From positions 37,340,494 to 37,404,493 of the forward strand of contig CM067372.1 in the NCBI GenBank assembly GCA_034401795.1: a DNA stretch of 64,000 nucleotides. Reading direction: 5' to 3'. Source of the DNA: Chaetoderma sp. LZ-2023a (lineage: Eukaryota > Mollusca > Caudofoveata > Chaetodermatida > Chaetodermatidae). The notes beneath the pieces are model-generated. The model saw only the letters and a list, made by a program, of their open reading frames with translations, did no database searches and was not told where the DNA came from. How positions within the stretch are numbered: the stretch's first letter is position 1; every line of letters begins with the position of its first letter. Below are positions 57,315 through 64,000 of this stretch, one piece after another. Made by a program: the position numbers and the translations under genes.

Positions 57315-57453
57315 TCATTCGACCATCACTGAAGACCTCCTCAAACACCTCCATATACTGGCATCTAATCTCTGCTGGATCCTCACTGAACGGTACATTA
57401 TCGACAAAGGCGTGCCAGTTAAGGGACTTGACCAGGTCGTACAGAGACGCCAT
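57208..57453 (-). CDS. Small Polinton gene, 81 residues, unassigned
   Basis: Intact frame from an ATG at 57453: MASLYDLVKSLNWHAFVDNV to REFINRLS. Predicted mainly helical, acidic, no membrane segment. TATATAA lies three bases upstream of the ATG and includes the stop codon of the preceding gene. The end overlaps the integrase. Not recognised; I cannot exclude that it was once the integrase N-terminal extension. Confidence 0.5.
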   Translation of the reverse strand: MASLYDLVKSLNWHAFVDNVPFSEDPAEIRCQYMEVFEEVFSDGRMNDSCLFICLEFTLAVRDRIGVDVSDEIREFINRLS

Positions 57454-57455
57454 CC

Positions 57456-57881
57456 TTATATAGCATGGATTAAATGTTCGGCGGCCCAGATGGCTGTGAG
57501 TGCTATGGCAACGTACAGTAGCCAAGGGCCTGCGACTCTGAAGAACGTACCTACTCCTGAGGCGATGGCTGGTATGGCTTCAGAAATCTCCTCCACACCA
57601 TGGAGAGCATTGTTGGCGATCTTGCGGACCTTCTCGCCAGCCTTCGTTGTGAACAGAGCGATCAGAGCCCCAACTGCTGCCAGCAGACCGGTAGACCCTT
57701 TTACGTAAGGGTGATAGATTCCTTTCACTCTGTGTACCAGCTTGCGGGATTCAGGCTCTACATCATCATACTCGCCACTGACATAGTAGTCTGTATCATA
57801 ATCCGCATCATCATAGTCCTCCTCATAGTCCTCGTCATCTATTTTCTGGACTAGATCTTCATAAGCCTCTGGTTCATACAT
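57456..57881 (-). CDS. Small Polinton membrane protein, 141 residues
   Basis: Intact. Residues 1-50 are very acidic and Tyr/Asp-rich (EDYEEDYDDADYDTDYY). Two hydrophobic segments follow (STGLLAAVGALIALF near residue 65 and WLLYVAIALTAIWAA near 122). It shares the 57.9-kb intergenic region, with its TATATA motif, with the divergent gene at 57943. Function unknown. Confidence 0.55.
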   Translation of the reverse strand: MYEPEAYEDLVQKIDDEDYEEDYDDADYDTDYYVSGEYDDVEPESRKLVHRVKGIYHPYVKGSTGLLAAVGALIALFTTKAGEKVRKIANNALHGVEEISEAIPAIASGVGTFFRVAGPWLLYVAIALTAIWAAEHLIHAI

Positions 57882-57907
57882 CGCTCTGGTGATCCCTCGC
57901 AGGGGAA

Positions 57908-57930
57908 CAGCTATATAGTAGTTTTAAACT
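57908..57930. promoter_or_regulatory. TTTAAA...CTATATA motif between divergent Polinton genes
   Basis: Read on the minus strand: GTTTAAAACTACTATATAGC, 33 bases before the ATG at 57881. The same pattern recurs at 57455, 59350 and 61652. Confidence 0.45.
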
Positions 57931-57942
57931 GTAGCCTATAGC

Positions 57943-58292
57943 GTGGCATCCACCTTAGCAAACTGGGGACTAAGCTTCGCCGACAAGAAGGCGGCAGAGG
58001 TCGGGCGTAGGCGTCATAACCAGGCGATGGAGAAGCTGTCTAAGGAGAAGTTTGAGTACAGCACTCGAGCGTATGCCCCAGAGGGAGGCACGCCGATGAC
58101 AACTCCGAGCTCAGGCCAACCACAGCATCAAAGAGGCAGATGAGAGTCTCGATGAGTACTACGAGGCTGTACAATATCTGAGCCAACGCTCGACTATGAA
58201 GCATCGACAGGTCAGAAGACAGCAGAGCTTATAGTAGTGGTAGCAGCTGCAGCTGTGACAACAGGAGTCGTGCTCTATGCACGTTCAAGCTG
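57943..58292 (+). pseudogene. Small Polinton gene with C-terminal membrane segment, frameshifted
   Basis: The frame opens at GTG (57943; ASTLANWGLSFADKKAAEVG) with no ATG in place, suggesting a mutated start. A charged helical region follows, with frameshifts near 58080 and 58190. The last part encodes ELIVVVAAAAVTTGVVLYAR and a stop, a typical single membrane helix. It ends 18 bases inside the converging capsid-like gene. Function unknown. Confidence 0.4.
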
Positions 58293-59332
58293 AATACCTG
58301 ATGTGTTCGACACGCATACCTTCGCATAGCCAAAGTAAAGTATCGTCACACCTAATGGGCAAGTCCCAGCTATGAGGTTTCCAATGTTGAAGCTGAGCCA
58401 GTTGCTATGATTAGGTGGGATGTCCCTGCCACCGAGGTGGTAACGCCCCGACGACTCGAGGTCTTCGCTTCCTCTGGTTAGTCGCAGAAGTGCATATGGC
58501 ATAGTTCTCTGTCTGTAGAGTTGGCATCCAGCCAGCTCGCATACCTCACCAAGAACATTGGTCCCATTGAAGTCGTCTAGCGTATCCACCTGATGGATGA
58601 CGCCTCCCTTCTGAACCAGGACCGCAACAGTGACACAGTCCGATACACCACGATGCAATGTCAGCTCTACCCATTGGTTAGCTGTGGCTTGGACCTGCTG
58701 GTGTTCTTGCTCTACATGCACGATCCGCTGTTTGGAACCCATTTGCTTCAGCTCCTTGTCATTCTCGTCATGCCAGACATGAAGTCTTGGAGCATTCATC
58801 GTCACATCTGCGAGCTGTTCAGTGTACACCCGGAGGAACAGCCTAGCCTGCATGGCAGCCAGATTCACGTGTGTGTCCTCGAGGAGGGTTAAGAGTGGAT
58901 CTGCCATGGGCCGCTCGACACCTGCCTGTAGTTCGAATTCCGTAAACCCCTCATTGCACCCACAGCGTAGTACCCTTTTCCCTTCGCATAGAAGGTTGGT
59001 CCACGAGCCAGCTGACCTATGACTCAGTACTCATCGTTCACATAGGTGGTGTCCACGGTACTGTTGCTCTGCACGATTTCCCACCTGGTCAGCACCTGCG
59101 GGAGCTCTACCATCTGTTCTGTTGTGCTCTGAAGCTTGAACTCGAGTGTCATGCTCTTGATCTCGTGGATCTGTGCTGAGATTGCAAAGTCGATGTACTT
59201 CCCAGCAGCAGACAATGGGTTCTCATCGCATATACTGTGTCGAATGACCATCAGGCGGTCCTTCCGAGGAGCAGTGCGTTACGATGTCGTGGGTTCAATG
59301 GCCCCATCTGGATGTTGCACATACTGCAGCAT
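58275..59332 (-). pseudogene. Polinton capsid-like protein
   Basis: Begins at an ATG at 59332, 16 bases after a TATATA motif. The first ~100 codons hold one TAA (near 59280) and stop at 59024. After a frameshift the frame 58907-58275 continues with 210 residues. Composition (beta-rich, few Lys runs, NHSNWLSFNIGNLIAG near the end) and position beside the ATPase fit a jelly-roll capsid protein. At about 350 codons it is shorter than most double-jelly-roll major capsid proteins, so it may be the minor capsid protein. A structure search is needed to decide. Confidence 0.5.
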
Positions 59333-59346
59333 GTTTACGGTCTGGG

Positions 59347-59370
59347 TATATAGAGCTTTTAAACAGCTGC
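59347..59370. promoter_or_regulatory. TTTAAAA...CTATATA motif between divergent Polinton genes
   Basis: Minus-strand reading GTTTAAAAGCTCTATATACC, 16 bases before the capsid-like ATG; the divergent ATG at 59372 is immediately adjacent on the other side. Confidence 0.45.
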
Positions 59371-59371
59371 C

Positions 59372-60207
59372 ATGTTCGGTAAAGTTCTCCAGCAGATTGT
59401 CTATAGGCAGCACGACAGCAGCCAGTCGGCAAAACAGTCGGCACAACAGTCATGGCCACGGCGTGCACTGTCCCACTGTGACAGGGTCTGAGGACTGCTT
59501 CACATCAACATTATCCACGAGCGAGCCACGAGCACACCTCCGTCTGATGCGGAGATACTGGCCGCCATAGAGGAAGGAGCACCAGCTCGTAGTATAAAAT
59601 AACTTCTGACTCGCATACTCTACCGGAAGTTTGACAGCAGTCAGGGCAGGGCACTCAACCTACCTGTGGCCCAAACCAACAGTCCTGTTATTCTAGCTCT
59701 CCAAAGGGCGAGGGTCGAACACAAAGATCTACTAATGGTCGGGAAGTGGGCTGCCGTATTTAGCCTCCTTAGCCAGAAAGAGTGAGATATGCTGGATAAC
59801 CTCCAGTCTGAAGCAAATAACTACCTCAGGGAGGAGGTCAGTGCCAGTGTAGCGGAGAGCCACGACACTGCTCATGCAGAAGGTAATCAGGAGGGGCTCA
59901 CTGTTGGCCACAAGGAGGCTGTTGAGCACATCTTCAACGAAAGTGGGCCCAGTAATCTGCAGCATTTTTGAAATTTCCAGATAACCACCAGGACTACCTC
60001 ATCAAATCCGCTCGCAAGTCATATGCTCATCGCGGATGGACAACGTGGATCTTCCGTGAGAAATTCCAGAAGAAGATAGTCCTAGAATCTGACCCTCAGT
60101 GGATAGAGTATCAGCAACAGGTTTCCGACGAAACTGACGAAGTTCCTCAAGCTTCTGATGAAGTAGCGGAGACCGTTGGCGAAGTTACTCAGCCTTCTGA
60201 TGAATGA
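59372..60207 (+). pseudogene. Polinton gene of unknown function, about 278 codons
   Basis: Starts ATG at 59372 (MFGKVLQQIVYRQ). One frame runs to 59971 with three stops (near 59486, 59605 and 59783), then shifts by one base in a T5 run near 59965 and continues to 60207. The first 30 residues are Gln/Ser-rich, the middle is helical and the end is acidic with a repeated SDE motif (SDETDEVPQASDEVAETVGE). It converges on the ATPase with 29 bases between stops. No family recognised. Confidence 0.4.
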
Positions 60208-60236
60208 AAAAACGTTGTGGCAGCTGCGACGGTCTG

Positions 60237-60897
60237 TCAGCGATGACACGTAGAGCAGGCTAGTTTCCTGGCTAGATTCAGCTTGTAGGTGAAGGTCTGT
60301 GCCTTTTCCAGAGATGGCTTGAAGTGTGACAGCTCACCTGTCTCCTTATTGCTGAAGATGAAGTGGTACAGATCAGTTGCCCTCTGTACACCTGCGATAA
60401 AGTCCCCTTTGGTCTCCTTGAGGTTAGGCTGTCGTATATGGTCTCGAGCAGGGCACGTCCACACTTGGAGCTGAAGTATAGCAACCGGGCATTGTGGCGG
60501 ATGTCCGGTGAGATCTTGCGGGTGTACTTCTGAAAGAGGATGAAGACAGTTATCTTTGTGTGCCGGATGTGCCTAGTGATGTTGCTGAGGAAGGTGACTG
60601 TCTCTGGTCCATTGCAGGGTCATCGATAACTAGAACAAGTGGTTCTGTTAGTCTGGCTGCCAGCAGCTTCTCCATCAGTGCTTGCAGGTTCTGCGTCTTG
60701 GTGATTGAGCCATTGTACCATTGATCATTACTGTCAACCACCTCAGCGGCGGAGTCAGACACCAGAAGGATGTATTGAGAGTGTATATGTTCGGCCAGAA
60801 GAGCCTGCAGCAACATGTTTTTCCCGTGCCCTGATGGGGCAATGATCAGCACCACCTGGCCAGCATCGGCCGGCCTACTGTCGAATGGTACAGACAT
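60237..60897 (-). pseudogene. Polinton packaging ATPase (FtsK/HerA, A32-like)
   Basis: ATG at 60897. Walker A is VVLIIAPSGHGKNML, in which the Ser/Thr after the Lys is replaced by Asn. Walker B is LVLVIDDPAMDQ. A frameshift near 60590 is followed by TVFILFQKYTRKISPDIRHN, the conserved Gln/Arg region of this ATPase family. A further shift near 60440 leads to the C-terminus ending 60237. About 220 codons, the usual size. In Polintons this protein is thought to package DNA into virions. Confidence 0.8.
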
Positions 60898-61183
60898 GTA
60901 TCCGGAGGATGGTTAGCACTTGGTCGGCGGTAGCCTCGTGTATATCTGGGAGACTAAACGGCAGTACTTCCTGCACCAGCTCTTTCACCTGCAGATCGGG
61001 GAATCCTGCACCTCCGGCGGATACAAAGGATGTGATGGAGGCGTCAAACATGAAATCCCAGCAGCAGCTGAGAAGATAGCGTAGAGGGCCTGTGTCAGCA
61101 CCCGCGTGTCTAGTACATCCAGTATCTGTATGATACATGCACGGGAAGCTATGACTATCCTGTGGTCTTAAACGGCAAACCAA
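60875..61183 (-). pseudogene. Small Polinton gene with hydrophobic segment, broken
   Basis: A 102-codon frame overlaps the ATPase start by 23 bases. The C-terminal half (FPDLQVKELVQEVLPFSLPD) looks coding. The segment just before it is hydrophobic in a neighbouring frame (LTQALYAIFSAAAGI), suggesting a frameshift near 61060. Not recognised. Confidence 0.35.
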
Positions 61184-61211
61184 AGTACCCTGACTTCTTC
61201 ACCTCTGGTAG

Positions 61212-61649
61212 CTAGAGGCTGGCGGTAGCACCTTTTTTGCCATCAATAGTGATATTGCTCAGGCCGATGGTGCCTATCTTGAGATTTTCTCCATCCTGTT
61301 CGACTGAGCTCCGCAATTTCAGGAGATCCTTATCCAGGTCATGTGCAAAGGACGCCGCCATAACCTTGATGGCTCCAGCCTCATCGACTCCGAGCATACC
61401 GAGCATCGTCACCCTCTCCTTGATGCCCATCCCCCTGTATACAGTCTTGGCCCTGTTAATGGCCGATTGTCCTACCGTATCAGTGTTCTTAAAAAGATCT
61501 CAGGCTGGGATGGTACCTCGGATCTCCCGTGGGTCTCCCTTCTCATCGAAGTCTAGGAAGGCGATAGGGGCAACAGTGTCCTCTGAACCGAGGCGTGCCT
61601 CGCCCAAGTGAGCAAGCTCGCCCAGCTCTTTGCTTCCTAGGTCTGTGAG
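61212..61649 (-). pseudogene. Polinton gene of unknown function, about 145 codons
   Basis: Coding-like frame ALTDLGSKELGELAHLGEAR to ITIDGKKGATASL. One stop near 61500. The codon where a start would fall (61650-61652) is ATA inside the TATATA motif, so the start appears lost. Mixed helical, no membrane segment. Adjacent small genes suggest a virion-protein cluster, but no family was recognised. Confidence 0.4.
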
Positions 61650-61650
61650 T

Positions 61651-61675
61651 GCTATATACAGACGGCTTAAACCTA
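61651..61675. promoter_or_regulatory. TTTAA...GTATATA motif before a Polinton gene
   Basis: Minus-strand reading GTTTAAGCCGTCTGTATATA, directly at the presumed start of the 61212-61649 gene. Confidence 0.4.
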
Positions 61676-61679
61676 CTAG

Positions 61680-61901
61680 TCATACCCCCCAGTGAAATAG
61701 TTGGGCATAGGAGGACCACGCAGTCGGCCAAAGGAATAGGTAGCAGTGCTCAGGGTACTGGCCCTCTCTGCAGGGGCACGTCTTGCGGGCGGTCCACCAT
61801 TCCCAGGCATTGGCAATCCTCAGTCCACGTGCTCGACTATGGGCTACACACCGCCCTCCGGCACACCATGCCTCATATGCTGCAGGGGTCTCGTGATCCA
61901 T
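61680..61901 (-). CDS. Small Polinton ORF, 73 residues, Cys/Trp-rich
   Basis: Intact from an ATG at 61901: AAYEAWCAGGRCVAHSRAR then ANAWEWWTARKTCPC. Four Cys and seven Trp in 73 residues is unusual. No known domain. Confidence 0.35.
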   Translation of the reverse strand: MDHETPAAYEAWCAGGRCVAHSRARGLRIANAWEWWTARKTCPCREGQYPEHCYLFLWPTAWSSYAQLFHWGV

Positions 61902-61911
61902 CTCCCACTAT

Positions 61912-62330
61912 TCAGATGTTTTTAACGTAGGCGACGATGATCTCAGCTATTGCACTCGTTGCTATCCCGAGAACTGCGACCTCCATTAGTGTAATACGTT
62001 CACCCATGGTCTTGGCGGCGGCAGTGTAGGAGGCACCCCTGATGGCGATCTTTGGGACGGGGTCAGTTATTCCGAGTCAGTGCTCGGCCACCCCACTCAC
62101 CACTGTAGGACAGCCGCAGTGGCGGCAGGAAGAACCTCATTTCCACCTGTCATCTTCACCACGGTCACATTCGCCGCCACGTTACTGGCGACATGGACTG
62201 CCAGAGGTTTTGCTTTGTTAGTAACTTCTGTGTCTTGGTTCGCAGCAGGTTCTCCACCTTCTGAAGACTCGTCTGGCTCTCGGGCAGTTGCTTCACGATC
62301 TGTACCTTTGACGTCATTGTTGATGGACAT
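61912..62330 (-). pseudogene. Small Polinton gene, acidic N-terminus and C-terminal membrane segment, frameshifted
   Basis: ATG at 62330. The first 77 codons are Glu/Ala/Thr-rich (EATAREPDESSEGGEPAANQ) then Val/Ala-rich. The frame shifts near 62090, and the rest encodes PKIAIRGASYTAAAKTMGER followed by VAVLGIATSAIAEIIVAYV, a single membrane helix, and a stop at 61914. Layout resembles the acidic-then-hydrophobic gene at 57456-57881. Function unknown. Confidence 0.4.
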
Positions 62331-62612
62331 AACAGACTAAACCAACACATGTACAGGCGGTTCCACCTTACGACCTCGCCCGCTTGTCCTTGTGGAGAAG
62401 CAGAACAGACCACAGAGCACATACTTCAATGTTGCAGTACGTATCAGCTGCTGAGAGAAGAGATCGGGCCTTTGTCAACCTCTTTTCTTGAAAAGCTGTA
62501 TGGGCCTGTGGAAGACCTGCAGAAAACAACAGATTTCATCTTGAGAACGGCTCTCCAAGTGTGCTACCAGCGATCGAAAAGAAGAAGAAGACGTCATTGT
62601 TTAAGCCAGTAA
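62320..62612 (+). pseudogene. LINE reverse-transcriptase C-terminal fragment
   Basis: 88-odd codons, NRLNQHMYRRFHL, then SPACPCGEAEQTTEHILQCC with the CxC...H...C arrangement found after the RT domain of many LINEs, then LEKLYGPVEDLQKTTDFI, ending in a basic run (RSKRRRRRH) and a stop. It starts inside the last few bases of the Polinton gene at 62330, so the LINE piece and the Polinton are directly joined. Confidence 0.75.
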
Positions 62613-62970
62613 ACTTTGCTCGGTAGGTCTTAAGAGCTAACTGACGTACCCCACACTGTAAACTTAGTTATGTATCTTCATCCGTATTCAACAACCCCCG
62701 CTTATGAACGGGTTGTTCTTAACTTCCATCCATACCATCGGTGTATGGGAACTTTCTTCCTAGCAGTAATGTTATTGTATCACTTACTGACTGCTCTTTA
62801 GACGTTCTTATATTGCGATTACCATCCTGAGTTTGATCCACTCCCATCCTGGACTGCATGCAAGAATCATGTTTGCGGGAACCGACATGCGGGAACTTTC
62901 CAGCCTCCAGAGAACGCGTCAACTCACGTCACACCAAGGATGACGTATCAATTTCAGTAACACAATGGCC
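62613..62970. other. Unassigned spacer
   Basis: No gene. Weak similarity to the middle of family E (around 17560-17740) is possible but not convincing. Confidence 0.3.
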
Positions 62971-64000
62971 CGTCATTAAGAATGGCTACCGACCATTCAA
63001 GTAACTATACTTAACATCTTTAATTACCCCGTTAATTACAACTTTGATGATTATACTTTATGTGTGTAAATGGTCCCGATGACTACAAGGAACCGTAACG
63101 GTCTTAGGACCGCTTGTTAAAATTTCTGTATTTGTTTATAGTTATTCTTATTTTACTGTAAGGTGTTTCTTTTGCTAACCGCACCATAGTAGGTCTGCCA
63201 ACCTAAGCTTCATGTATTATTCTGATCATTTCACATTGTATTACTTGTTCTGGTTAGTTTTATATATGGCAAGCAGCCATCCGTTCATATGTTTTGTTTA
63301 TTTGTAGAAAATGTAGGACTGCAGTGCACGTAAGAAACACTATACAGCAACATTTATATATGCATCACGTTCTCCCGCCACCAACAATTTTTCACTGAGG
63401 TCGCTGTCCGTGCTATAACTCTGTTTTTCCCGGCATGCTACCAACTAAAAAGCCTTTCTATTCAGCTCGATAGGATAGGTTTAATATGATTAGAGACAAT
63501 TTCTTCGTCAAGAGACACATAGTGTACGCCTCTCTTCTAGCAGTTGCGATAATTTAGCCCCGCACTCCGGCATGGTTGTGTAAAATTGGCCAACATTGTC
63601 TCTCTTCATGTTCCACTAAGCCCTACGGCTTCTTAATTGTTTGGATGTCCCTATCCGCATCATGGACTGATCCGACCATGGGAAACTATTGGGGTTTCCG
63701 AGCGGTAATGGCCAGGGTGTGGTATCACATACCTTTCCCGCGTATCTTCGGATACCTAGTCGTTAGTTATCCTTGCCAATGTAGGAAGCACTGCCAAAAC
63801 ATATTTTAATTATTATTTTCTTTTTCATCTACTAGACAATTCCCCTGCACCGCAGTGCATAACTGGGCAACTTGCGTTTAAACCTAATCAGGTTGAAAAG
63901 GTTAGCTCCATAGGACCTGGTTATGGGCTAGATGCGCATTCCCACCGAATTCTGTAAGAATGTCTGGGCATGATGTTAGGATCTGCCACGCCCTCACAGG
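62970..64000 (+). mobile_element. Family E transposon, divergent partial copy running off the window
   Basis: Blocks match the nested copy in the same order: CAAGTAACTATACT, CGGTCTTAGGACCGC, ATATGGCAAGCAGCCATCC, TATACAGCAACATT, GGGAAACTATTGGGGTTTCC and CACGCCCTCAC, equivalent to about 17750-18560. Similarity is lower than between the two copies at 14.7-21.2 kb. The left terminus is not recognisable. Confidence 0.7.

Larger units (their letters stand above)
52423..62330. mobile_element. Decayed Polinton/Maverick element
   Basis: Protein-primed-type DNA polymerase B (plus strand), retroviral-like integrase, A32/FtsK-type packaging ATPase and a capsid-like gene (minus strand) lie together within 10 kb, along with several small genes. 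This gene set is specific to Polintons, which are self-synthesising transposons related to viruses. Every larger gene has stops or frameshifts, so the copy is dead. Terminal inverted repeats and the 6-bp target duplication were not found, and the right side is overlapped by a LINE tail. An adenovirus-like cysteine protease gene was not recognised. Confidence 0.85.

Overview
This window is eukaryotic nuclear DNA, most likely from a marine invertebrate. The phylum cannot be fixed from the sequence. The evidence is one gene with 15 recognisable GT-AG type exons spread over 22 kb, introns full of satellites and palindromic repeats, Ty3/Gypsy and non-LTR retrotransposon remains, and a decayed Polinton/Maverick element. 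No tRNA, rRNA, CRISPR array or bacterial operon was seen.

Layout. 1-1.76 kb: a 21-bp satellite that starts before the window, then a GT/GCGT microsatellite. 1.76-2.15 kb: a 391-bp deletion derivative of a transposon family with TGTAG...CTACA ends (called family E here). 3.4-4.5 kb: a minus-strand C2H2 zinc-finger ORF with a 20-residue Ala/Thr/Pro repeat. 5.6-14.4 kb: a broken Ty3/Gypsy element on the minus strand, rearranged by a tandem duplication at an 8-bp microhomology and a later 1.2-kb deletion. 14.74-21.21 kb: a 3.3-kb family E copy split by a second 3.18-kb copy in the opposite orientation. 21.46-43.62 kb: the plus-strand ABCG2-like transporter gene. 43.75-46.26 kb: an AT-rich LINE remnant whose reading frame holds a 10/11-bp satellite. 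46.3-52.4 kb: mostly non-coding, with fold-back repeats and small tandem arrays. 52.4-62.33 kb: a Polinton with DNA polymerase B, integrase, capsid-like protein, packaging ATPase and several small unassigned genes, all bearing stops or frameshifts. 62.3-62.6 kb: a LINE tail. 62.97-64 kb: a partial, divergent family E copy running off the window.

The only gene that looks functional is the ABCG half-transporter. Its 15 exons give 572 codons in frame (human ABCG2 residues about 89-655), with intact signature, Walker B and H-loop motifs. The 5' exon or exons with the start codon and Walker A are not in the window.

The most unusual features are: a 4.5-kb minisatellite in intron 11 whose 31-bp unit is the exon 11/intron 11 splice-donor junction itself, giving roughly 145-150 donor-like copies behind the real one; an exon 2 that lacks an AG acceptor exactly at the Q-loop; an 89-bp palindrome family whose 21-bp tail appears to have seeded the satellite at the left edge; and a repeated TTTAA...TATATA motif next to Polinton gene starts.
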